Below are positions 1 through 5,368 of a stretch of DNA of 8,329 bases, in pieces. The stretch comes from SBAX01 sp964646605. Lineage in GTDB: Bacteria > Planctomycetota > Phycisphaerae > UBA1845. The notes beneath the pieces were generated by a model. That model worked only from the letters and a program-made list of their open reading frames with translations. It ran no database searches and was not told where the DNA came from. The translations under genes were made by a program, and so were the position numbers. The stretch lies in assembly GCA_964646605.1 (NCBI GenBank), contig CAZYEX010000005.1:1-8329 (forward strand). The letters are read 5' to 3'. Positions within the stretch are counted from its first letter, which is position 1, and each line of letters begins with the position of its first letter.

Positions 1-93
1 TTGATGGGATGCCAACAGCTCTGGATGCTCGAGGCCTGTCTCAACGAATCACAGGCGGATGAAACAATGGACCGTCAGAAAAAAGTAGGATAA
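1..93 (+). CDS. Possible 3' end of an unidentified gene
   Basis: Frame 1 is open from the window edge to a TAA at 91-93. It gives 30 residues ending in MDRQKKVG, with a polar, basic tail that would suit a protein C-terminus. The stretch is less GC-rich than the sequence after it. I recognise no family. Thirty open codons can occur by chance, so this is only a candidate. The following bases 94-117 show no feature I can name. Confidence 0.2.
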   Translation: MMGCQQLWMLEACLNESQADETMDRQKKVG

Positions 94-117
94 CCTGACC
101 CGAGCCGCCGCCGACCT

Positions 118-462
118 TCAACTATGGATGGGACATCCTCCGCGCTTGTCGCCGATGGTTTTTCCACGTACGAGGGCCAGCGCCACTTTGGCGAGTCCGC
201 GTTCGTTGAAGTAGGCGCTCAGCGGAACCAGCGTCAGCCCCCGTTGCTCGACCCTCGGCCGCAACCGCCGAACCTCCCGGCTGTGCAGCAGCAGCTTGCG
301 CGATCGTTTCGGCTCGTGATTCCGTGTTCGCGCAAAGGGGTAGGCGGTGATGTGGGCCCCAACCAGCAAGACGCCGTCGTCGTCGATCCGGGCGTACTCC
401 TCCTCGATGGATGCGTTGCGCTCCGGTGGGCTCTTAACCTCGGACCCCACCAGGGCAATCCC
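118..462 (-). pseudogene. smpB: smpB fragment: central part of the tmRNA-binding protein
   Basis: SmpB binds tmRNA and brings it to stalled ribosomes in trans-translation. The minus frame carries the conserved SmpB core in order: GIALVGSEVKS, SIEEEYARIDDDGVLLVGAHI, RNHEPKRSRKLLLHSREVRR, GLTLVPLSAYFNERGLAKVALAL and GDKR. Both ends are missing. The usual N-terminal block (roughly 25-30 residues before GI.L.GTEVKS) is replaced by sequence antisense to another gene. After GDKR the frame ends within nine codons, so the basic C-terminal tail needed for tmRNA delivery is absent. I found no continuation in the other minus frames at either end. The aromatic or histidine residue usual just before DKR is Gly here, and the usual LR after EVKS is PP. 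The frame stays open upstream to 606, but that part does not resemble SmpB. I read it as a relic. A functional short SmpB is unlikely. Confidence 0.8.
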
Positions 463-738
463 GCGCCGCCCACCGATCCGACGGACTGCACCGCCCCAGA
501 CACGTGTGAGTTCAAATGCACGGGAATCGGATGTGCGGTGCCCGCCGGCGCTTGCGAGTTTGTCTGCGGAGGAATCACATGCGAGGCGCCCTTCGCCGAC
601 AATCACGTGATCTACACCAAGTCGCTCTCCTACGAGACCTTACAGGACGGATTCTCGGTGGACGTGGCGCGGTTGACAGACGCCAACGACGGCCAGCAGT
701 TCTCGTTGACGGTGGTTGTGGAGATCCTCGTCGAATAG
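463..738 (+). pseudogene. C-terminal fragment of a cysteine-rich repeat protein
   Basis: The plus frame ending in TAG at 736-738 looks coding from about 463. It begins with a Pro/Thr/Asp stretch (PAPPTDPTD). Two cysteine-rich repeats of 16 residues follow, then a tail of about 47 residues beginning ADNHVIYTKSLSYETLQDGF and ending in a hydrophobic strand, SLTVVVEILVE. A strong hairpin lies 20 bases after the stop, as expected for a genuine gene end. Upstream the frame continues only as the antisense of the smpB fragment, so the true 5' part has been lost at about 460. Paired cysteines and the Pro-rich lead suggest an exported protein, but no signal peptide is present in what remains. I do not recognise the family. 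Confidence 0.45.
499..594 (+). repeat. Two 48-bp coding repeats, consensus CEFxCxGIxCxxP
   Basis: Codons 499-546 read DTCEFKCTGIGCAVPA and codons 547-594 read GACEFVCGGITCEAPF. They share C, E, F, C, G, I, C and P at identical spacing. Just before them, DCTAP matches the end of a further unit (CxxP), so the array was probably longer before the 5' part of the gene was lost. The DNA of the two copies has diverged, which suggests an old duplication kept at the protein level. Confidence 0.55.
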
Positions 739-757
739 GCGCATCGGCGTCGAATCC

Positions 758-803
758 GAGCGCCGCACCCGCCGACTGTTCTGGCGGGTGCGGCGCTCTT
801 TCA
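758..803 (+). terminator. Intrinsic terminator after the cysteine-rich gene fragment
   Basis: A perfect 16-bp stem pairs GAGCGCCGCACCCGCC (758-773) with its complement at 783-798, around a 9-base loop (gactgttct). It is followed by CTTTC on the plus strand. It starts 20 bases after the plus-strand stop at 738. The T-tract is short, so termination may be moderate. No T-tract is present in the minus direction. Confidence 0.75.
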
Positions 804-841
804 TTGGGGACCGACCACGGGACGCATGACGGCGATACATC

Positions 842-902
842 GTCCCACGCTGGGTCGACAGCCCCGGCCACGTCCCTGACGCGTTCCACCGCAGCGTGGG
901 AC
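842..902. repeat. 11-bp perfect inverted repeat with a 39-base spacer
   Basis: GTCCCACGCTG at 842-852 is exactly complementary to CAGCGTGGGAC at 892-902. The stretch 804-962 contains no gene that I can support, and this pair is the only structure I see in it. It could be a decayed repeat or the ends of a small palindromic element. I cannot assign it. Confidence 0.4.
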
Positions 903-962
903 CAGCGGCCCAAGGCGGCCCAACGGGTGGCTGGTCTGCGCTACGCTTCGAGGTTCGGTGTT

Positions 963-1136
963 GAAGGCCGCGGGCCGGCCGCCGTGGGCGTCGATGGTTT
1001 TGTCGATCTCGGCCATGAGGCGGAGGGTCTCGTGCAGGGCGACGACGATGCGGTGGTAGTGGGTGATGTCGTCGGCGGAGAGCACGCGGCCCTTGCGGTC
1101 CTTGAGCCACTTGGCGCAGACCTGATGGTCGCCGAT
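963..1136 (-). pseudogene. C-terminal relic of an N6-adenine methyltransferase / type ISP-like enzyme
   Basis: The minus frame carries IGDHQVCAKWLKDRKGR, then LSADDITHYHRIVVAL, ETLRLMAEID and AHGGRPAAF. From memory this is the typical C-terminal tail of large adenine-specific methyltransferases and type ISP restriction enzymes (IGGYQVCxKWLKDRKGR, DDI.HY..IVVAL, AEID, GGWP). Only about 58 residues remain, and all catalytic motifs are absent. The usual GGWP is GGRP, where CGG replaces the expected TGG. The frame stays open to 801, but beyond the GGRPAAF stretch it is low-complexity Arg/Gly/Pro and not family-like. No credible start codon or upstream body exists, and a REP palindrome lies just upstream at 1173. 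It is a remnant of a second modification gene beside the restriction operon. Confidence 0.7.
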
Positions 1137-1167
1137 CGAACGTGACATCATGTGGCACGATGAAAAG

Positions 1168-1194
1168 GAAATGGTCCGCACAGCGGACCCTACG
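1168..1194. repeat. REP-like palindrome GGTCCGC-ACA-GCGGACC
   Basis: A 7-bp perfect stem pairs 1173-1179 with 1183-1189 around an ACA loop. On the minus strand it reads TAGGGTCCGCTGTGCGGACC. It sits between the end of the helicase-nuclease gene and the methyltransferase relic. From memory this kind of palindrome is scattered in planctomycete genomes. It differs from the palindromes around the RAYT in this window, so it probably belongs to another RAYT family. Confidence 0.6.
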
Positions 1195-1215
1195 AAATGC
1201 CGAAACGCCGAGATA

Positions 1216-4200
1216 TCAAAACGTCGAAAGGACTGAGGGGACGTCGGTTATCCGATCGACGATTCGATAGAACCAGTGGCCGAAGCGGGCGTCGGCGTTG
1301 ACGGCGTCGACCCAGCGCTGGGCGGCCTGGGTCTTTACATCGCGGAGCGGATCGTAGCCTTTGGTCTCAAGAATCAGATACCGCTCTGCATCGCCCTGTA
1401 GACGAATGATGAAATCGGGCACATAATCGTGCGGCTGGCCGTTGAACAGATAGGGAATGGCAAAGCTGAGTCCTGCGTTCTTGACGAATGCAGCAGTGTT
1501 TGAGTGAGTGTCGATGTAGTACGCGGCGGACTGTTCCCACCGAGCCGTGTCGGCGACAACGTAGTTGACGTGACTATGCACGACTGATCGCACATCGCGA
1601 CTAGTGGGGAAGTCCACGTCCGCCGTTGAGCCAGGCTCGCGATTACTCTCGTAACGTGGAAGTTCCGGCGCTTCCCCTTGCGAAGCATCCGGTCGAATGG
1701 CCGAGACTAGCCGCTCAATGATCCAGCCGTAGTAAGGTGACAGGAACGCATCAACGGCTTCGGCGGGAGGCAGAGGGCGGACGCGCTCGCGCACAAAGCG
1801 ATCTACAATGTTGACGATCTGCGGGAACAGCACATGCGCCGGGGCTTCGCAAGTGGATTGCTTCGCATAGTCGCGGGTCAACGCGGCGGCCATGTCGAAG
1901 ACTAGTTCCTGCATCCGTCGGCCGGTGCGATAGGGATTGAGGTCAATTCGTTCGAGCTTGCCGGGGCCGACGAGCGAGTGCCTTCCTTCGTTGTTGGGCA
2001 GTGCGGCTTTCAGTTCGGCTTCCGGCGGGATTTGGCCGGGATCGATGCACAGGGGCGCCACCGCGGACCAGTTCACTTCGATGCGATTACGAATCGCCTG
2101 CTGATAGCCCTCCACACGCGGGAATCGGATTTCGTACTGCGCCTTTTCGGGGACTGCGTGTACATGGTTCCGGGTGGGTCGGGGACTTGGATCATGCTTC
2201 GACTCTTTGAAGGGAATGATCTCGAAGGGCACGCCTAGAACTTTGGCAACCTCTTCGGTGAGCCTTTCATTCTTGTCGACTTCGTAATTGGTTCGCCTAA
2301 GGCCGCGCCCGACGACCTGCTCGCAAAGCAACTGCGACATGAACGGTCGTAGACCGATGATGTGGGTGACGGTGTTGCAGTCCCACCCTTCAGTAAGCAT
2401 TCCGACGCTGACGATGCAACGGATATCGCGGCCGGGCGGGTGCAACGGACGCTCCAGCTTCTTGGCGAGCTCTTCGAAGTCCTGCGGGTAGATCTCCCGT
2501 CCCTGCTTGTCCTTGGGCCACTGGGTTTTGCCCACGGTGTCGAGGGTCAAGCGCATCCAGCGCGTCTCGGCGGATTTTGCCTCACCGCTGTCGGTCTCAT
2601 GGACGACCTTGGAGTCGACACGAATTGTGACTTGCTGCCCGTCGCGATTGAGAAATGGCTCGATTCCGGCCGGCGGCACGCCGCTTGGCGGCTCGTTATT
2701 GGCCAGCCACTCGTAAACGAGCTTGGCAATGCGTGTGTTCTTACAGACGATGATGAAAACCGGCGGACGTGGATCGGCCTTGTCCTGTTGCCACTCGTCG
2801 AAGTCTTCCCGCCAATCGCCGCCTAGCAATGCGATGGGGGTATGGGCGTATTTCAGCACCGCCTCGGGCTTGACACCGGCCTTCTTTGCTCCGCGCTCCG
2901 TGGTAGTAAGCTGCTTCACGAGCCACTGCCAGATGTTGAAATAGCAGGATCGCTCTTCGCCGCTTGTATCCCGCAAAGCGAGTTGGGGGATTTTGACAAG
3001 CCCGGATTCGATCGCGTCCGTCAAACCAAAATCGCTGACGACCCAGGGAAAGGTCCGATTGGTGTCCTGGCCGACGCGGGCGAGATAATATGGAGTTGCC
3101 GACAGGTCGATGCAGAAGTTGATCCCGCGTAGTTTGTGAAAACGATCAAGGCCCTCTACCCAGACGGTCGCCTCTTTGATGAATTCGTCGGCTTCTTCCT
3201 CGTCGATGACTTCATCCTCACCTTCGTCCGGTTCGTCACGGCGAATTCGATAGGCGTGGTGAGCCTCATCGTTCATTACAAGGATGTTCTGTTTGCAGCC
3301 GACATCACGGCCAAGAATCTTGTTCACCAGCGAGGTATCGCTTTCCACGTACTTGAGCGACTCGACCTTAACCTTAACAAGATTGCCTTCACGGTCTCGC
3401 TCTTCTTCGCGCACCTCGAGCAAATTGGCGGCGACCTGACGATTGAATTCTTCGGGGGTGAGATAGCGCCTGCCGCGGGCGGTGGTGGTCTTCGCACCGA
3501 TACGAATGGTCTCCGGCACGCGAACGGCTCGCCCGGCCTTGGAGACACGAGCGGAAACTCCGCCGACTTGTTGGGTCTGCGGCTCGAAGACGTGCCAGTT
3601 GGTCACGAGCACACGCCCGTGCGTTAGCTGGGACATCAAGTGGGACGGTACGAGATCGCGGGTGCGATACAAGCTGGCCTCGCCGTGCTGGGGCTTGAGT
3701 TCTTCGAGGCGGCTGCGGATGGTGACGTTGGGGCAGACGATGAGCACCACGTCGGAAAAGCGGGCGTCGCCGCGTGAATTGATCTTGTTGAGAATGGACC
3801 AGGCCGCGAGCATTCCCATAACGGTCGTCTTGCCCGCGCCGGTGGCCATTTTGCAGGCGTAGCGACGGAACGCGGCAAACCCGTCGGCCTTGCGGTCGTC
3901 GCTGGGCTCGTCCATGGGGACGGTGACCCCTTGAAGGAAATCGCCTCGCGCTTCCATGAGAAAGATGATCGCTTCAGCGGCTTCGAGCTGGGCGAAGAAG
4001 AGGCGCTTATCACGCCCGTCGCGTTGCCAGTATTCGAGTAACTCGAGGGTCGTCCGGGTAACTCCCGGCCAGCGCTGTCCGCGCCAATCTTTGACGCGTT
4101 GGCGGATGAGGTTGACCAATTGGAGTTCGACCCATGTGCCACGTGCGGGGTGGTTCGGGTCGGTGAGTTGTTCTCGCGGGTCACGATAGAAATACCCTGC

Positions 4201-4314
4201 GGCGCGCCGGCCCGGCAGCCGCTTCGGCTCTTCACCTTCCTCAATGTACCAGTGTTCGGCAGGTTCCGCGTAGGGCGAATTGAGGATCGGCTCGGATACC
4301 TCGAAGTTGGACAT
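1216..4314 (-). CDS. Type III-like restriction enzyme subunit: SF2 helicase with PD-(D/E)XK nuclease
   Basis: This 1032-aa protein is the restriction (Res) half of the operon. It translocates on DNA using ATP and cleaves it when the target site is unmodified. The N-terminal 150 residues resemble the lead of the family that I remember as BPTD_3080-type restriction endonucleases. SF2 helicase motifs follow in order: Walker A MATGAGKTT (156-164), DEAH (349-352), SAT (405-407), motif V LTEGWD (640-645) and motif VI QVVGRGLRR (666-674). A very acidic stretch lies at 359-378, just after DEAH. The C-terminus carries a nuclease signature: VPDF (D967) with ETK (E983, K985) 16 residues later. The protein looks complete, with all motifs intact. 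The start at 4314 is supported by GGGGAA six bases upstream. It is the last gene of the operon, and its start lies immediately beyond an inserted RAYT element. Motif assignment is strong. The exact restriction type is inferred from pairing with the methyltransferase. Confidence 0.9.
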   Translation of the reverse strand: MSNFEVSEPILNSPYAEPAEHWYIEEGEEPKRLPGRRAAGYFYRDPREQLTDPNHPARGTWVELQLVNLIRQRVKDWRGQRWPGVTRTTLELLEYWQRDGRDKRLFFAQLEAAEAIIFLMEARGDFLQGVTVPMDEPSDDRKADGFAAFRRYACKMATGAGKTTVMGMLAAWSILNKINSRGDARFSDVVLIVCPNVTIRSRLEELKPQHGEASLYRTRDLVPSHLMSQLTHGRVLVTNWHVFEPQTQQVGGVSARVSKAGRAVRVPETIRIGAKTTTARGRRYLTPEEFNRQVAANLLEVREEERDREGNLVKVKVESLKYVESDTSLVNKILGRDVGCKQNILVMNDEAHHAYRIRRDEPDEGEDEVIDEEEADEFIKEATVWVEGLDRFHKLRGINFCIDLSATPYYLARVGQDTNRTFPWVVSDFGLTDAIESGLVKIPQLALRDTSGEERSCYFNIWQWLVKQLTTTERGAKKAGVKPEAVLKYAHTPIALLGGDWREDFDEWQQDKADPRPPVFIIVCKNTRIAKLVYEWLANNEPPSGVPPAGIEPFLNRDGQQVTIRVDSKVVHETDSGEAKSAETRWMRLTLDTVGKTQWPKDKQGREIYPQDFEELAKKLERPLHPPGRDIRCIVSVGMLTEGWDCNTVTHIIGLRPFMSQLLCEQVVGRGLRRTNYEVDKNERLTEEVAKVLGVPFEIIPFKESKHDPSPRPTRNHVHAVPEKAQYEIRFPRVEGYQQAIRNRIEVNWSAVAPLCIDPGQIPPEAELKAALPNNEGRHSLVGPGKLERIDLNPYRTGRRMQELVFDMAAALTRDYAKQSTCEAPAHVLFPQIVNIVDRFVRERVRPLPPAEAVDAFLSPYYGWIIERLVSAIRPDASQGEAPELPRYESNREPGSTADVDFPTSRDVRSVVHSHVNYVVADTARWEQSAAYYIDTHSNTAAFVKNAGLSFAIPYLFNGQPHDYVPDFIIRLQGDAERYLILETKGYDPLRDVKTQAAQRWVDAVNADARFGHWFYRIVDRITDVPSVLSTF

Positions 4315-4320
4315 GGGCGA

Positions 4321-4326
4321 TTCCCC
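4321..4326 (-). promoter_or_regulatory. Ribosome-binding site of the helicase-nuclease gene
   Basis: On the minus strand GGGGAA lies six bases before the ATG at 4314. It is the only purine-rich stretch near this start. It abuts the outer palindrome of the RAYT element (4330-4344), so the insertion left just the ribosome-binding site and the start codon of the downstream gene. Confidence 0.5.
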
Positions 4327-4327
4327 A

Positions 4328-4420
4328 AAGCCCGCGGGGCGGGCGATACACGGTCAGCCCACGGCGGAAGCCGTGGGACCGATGCGGCACGTAACGAGTA
4401 GCCCCGTTAGGGGCGACACA
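4328..4420 (+). repeat. Left palindrome array of the RAYT element (A-B-A)
   Basis: There are three hairpins. The outer one pairs GCCCGC (4330-4335) with GCGGGC (4339-4344). The middle one pairs CCCACGGC (4358-4365) with GCCGTGGG (4370-4377) around GGAA. The inner one pairs GCCCC (4401-4405) with GGGGC (4410-4414) around GTTA, within the consensus TAGCCCCGnnAGGGGCGACACA. The outer hairpin is a diverged member of the same class as the inner one and also ends in GCGATACAC. The array ends three bases before the transposase stop codon. Confidence 0.75.
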
Positions 4421-4423
4421 TGT

Positions 4424-4876
4424 TCAACCCAACCAGTACCGTTCGTCATATTGAATTCCGTGGCGCTTGAGGAACTCCGCGAGTTCCTCCTCGAAGGTCA
4501 CCTTTCGATGATGTTCCTCCTGATTGTCGATGTAGCGGATCAGATCCTCCAGCGCCGACAGGCTCACCGTGAAGGCGGCGTAACCCGTTTGCCAGCCGAA
4601 ATCGCGGGAATCGGCGAATGATTCGTGAACCCAGTTGGTGGAGTTGGACTTGATGACGCGGACGGCCTCGGCTACGGCAACATCGTTTTTCAACTCCACA
4701 GCGAGGTGGACGTGGTCGGCCGGGCCGCCGGCGCGGTGCAGACGCCCGCCATGGTTCTCGACGATGCCGTGCATGTACGCGTGAAGATTCCTCCGCCACG
4801 ATTCCGCAATAACGGGTCGGCGCATTTTGGTGCTGAAGATCACGTGGTAGAGGAGTTTGCCGTAGGAATGTGCCAT
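4424..4876 (-). CDS. tnpA: REP-associated tyrosine transposase (IS200/IS605 TnpA-like, RAYT)
   Basis: This is a 150-aa Y1-type HUH transposase. Such enzymes nick and rejoin single-stranded DNA at hairpins through a tyrosine, and RAYT members act on REP palindromes. The HUH motif is HVH at residues 55-57 (ADHVHLAVEL). The catalytic tyrosine is Y115 in RYIDNQEEHH. The family's early YHVIFSTK (10-17) and WQTGYAAFTVS (95-105) blocks are present. The length is normal and no frameshift is seen, so it could be active. The ATG at 4876 gives a full-length family match; only a weak AAGTGA precedes it. Inner palindromes lie 3 bases past the stop and about 20 bases before the start, which is typical of RAYT loci. 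It would be co-transcribed with the restriction operon unless the hairpins cause termination. Confidence 0.92.
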   Translation of the reverse strand: MAHSYGKLLYHVIFSTKMRRPVIAESWRRNLHAYMHGIVENHGGRLHRAGGPADHVHLAVELKNDVAVAEAVRVIKSNSTNWVHESFADSRDFGWQTGYAAFTVSLSALEDLIRYIDNQEEHHRKVTFEEELAEFLKRHGIQYDERYWLG

Positions 4877-4897
4877 GGTCTGTCACTTAATCGAATG

Positions 4898-4989
4898 TGT
4901 CGCCCCTGACGGGGCTTGGACACCTTTCGTTCGGTTTCCCACGGCTCACGCCGTGGGCTAGCATGTGACGCCCCTTGCGGGGCTATTAT
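4898..4989 (-). repeat. Right palindrome array of the RAYT element (inverted A-B-A)
   Basis: There are three hairpins. The inner one pairs GCCCC (4902-4906) with GGGGC (4911-4915). The middle one pairs CCCACGGC (4938-4945) with GCCGTGGG (4950-4957) around TCAC. The outer one pairs GCCCC (4970-4974) with GGGGC (4979-4983) around TTGC. Read on the minus strand the order, spacing and flanking bases match the left array, for example AGCCCACGGC in the middle and GGGGCGACACA at the inner edge. Loops differ while stems are conserved. Confidence 0.78.
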
Positions 4990-5072
4990 TCCTTTCGCAT
5001 CCTATTCGCCTCCAGCATGTGCTCGAAGCGGTCGCGGTCCCCCGTGAGGTCGCGCCGGCCTTTACGCGGCAT
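4986..5072 (-). pseudogene. hepT: Truncated HEPN (HepT-like, DUF86) toxin gene
   Basis: An ATG at 5070-5072 overlaps the end of the nucleotidyltransferase gene (ATGCCGCGTAA), the typical coupling of an MNT-HEPN pair. It encodes 28 residues, MPRKGRRDLTGDRDRFEHML then EANRMRKE. The DRDRFEHMLEA part matches the start of the first helix of HEPN/DUF86 proteins as I remember them. The frame ends in TAA exactly where the RAYT element's outer palindrome begins. A full HEPN protein is about 110 residues and carries its RNase motif (R-x4-6-H) near the C-terminus, so this remnant cannot be an active toxin. No trace of the missing 80 or so codons lies on the other side of the element, so a deletion accompanied or followed the insertion. 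The family call is based on context plus a short match. Confidence 0.6.
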
Positions 5073-5364
5073 ATTGCACTACTCTTTTCGCCAGGACTTG
5101 TGAAAGGATTTGCGGCGACAGGAACCCGGGCGTCTTGAGATCGACGGTGCGGGCGCACATGGCGCTCAGTTCCGCTTGCATCCCGCCCAAGTCGAGCAAG
5201 CTCGGTGTCTCGCCTGGGGCAAACTCTATCAAAACGTCGATGTCACTCGTGGGCCCGAAGTCCTCGCCCAAAGCGGACCCGAACACCGACAATCGGACAA
5301 TTCCGTGGCGACGGCAGAACGCGGCGATCCGGTCCCGATCCAACTCGATTTGACGCAGCGCCAT
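5062..5364 (-). CDS. mntA: MntA-type minimal nucleotidyltransferase (antitoxin of an MNT-HEPN pair)
   Basis: This 100-aa protein is a stand-alone polymerase-beta-fold nucleotidyltransferase. It shows the GSx10DxD signature exactly: G29-S30, ten residues, then D41-I42-D43, with a third likely metal-binding acid at D75 (TVDLKTPGFLSP). In characterised HEPN-MNT systems this enzyme adds AMP units to a tyrosine of the HEPN RNase and so silences it. The gene starts 4 bases after the methyltransferase stop. A good ribosome-binding site, GGAAAGG, lies 8 bases before the ATG inside the end of the preceding gene, so translation is probably coupled. Its 3' end overlaps the HEPN start by 11 bases. All catalytic residues look intact although the partner is truncated. 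Substrate and antitoxin role are inferred from the motif and context. Confidence 0.88.
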   Translation of the reverse strand: MALRQIELDRDRIAAFCRRHGIVRLSVFGSALGEDFGPTSDIDVLIEFAPGETPSLLDLGGMQAELSAMCARTVDLKTPGFLSPQILSQVLAKRVVQYAA

Positions 5365-5368
5365 GTGC

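Larger units (their letters stand above)
4327..4990 (-). mobile_element. RAYT element (REPtron-like) with symmetric palindrome arrays
   Basis: The element consists of a single IS200-type transposase gene flanked by two arrays of short palindromes that are inverted copies of each other. The order is A-B-A, gene, A'-B'-A'. Outer limits were set by where the left array and the reverse complement of the right array stop matching. No target-site duplication is visible, as expected for Y1 single-strand transposition. The element separates a truncated HEPN gene from the helicase-nuclease gene and is transcribed in the same direction as the operon. Confidence 0.75.

Noticed and set aside
124..462. 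Plus-strand open frame running into the cysteine-rich fragment
   Set aside because: This part is the exact antisense of the recognisable smpB core, so it is unlikely to be coding on the plus strand.
463..606. N-terminal extension of the smpB frame up to 606
   Set aside because: It does not resemble the SmpB N-terminus and is antisense to the cysteine repeats, which look coding.
640..1158. Minus-strand frame rich in Arg, Pro and His
   Set aside because: It is out of frame with the methyltransferase relic and has the low-complexity make-up of a shadow frame. It also runs through the terminator hairpin.
3136..3627. Plus-strand open frame opposite the helicase
   Set aside because: It lies wholly within the helicase gene, whose motifs on the minus strand are beyond doubt. 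The plus translation shows no family features.
4446..4886. Second minus-strand frame overlapping the transposase
   Set aside because: Arg/Pro/His-rich translation in a shifted frame. The HUH motif and catalytic Tyr are in the other frame.
4320..4990. Target-site duplication around the RAYT element
   Set aside because: No matching short direct repeat is found at the two edges. Y1 transposases do not create them.
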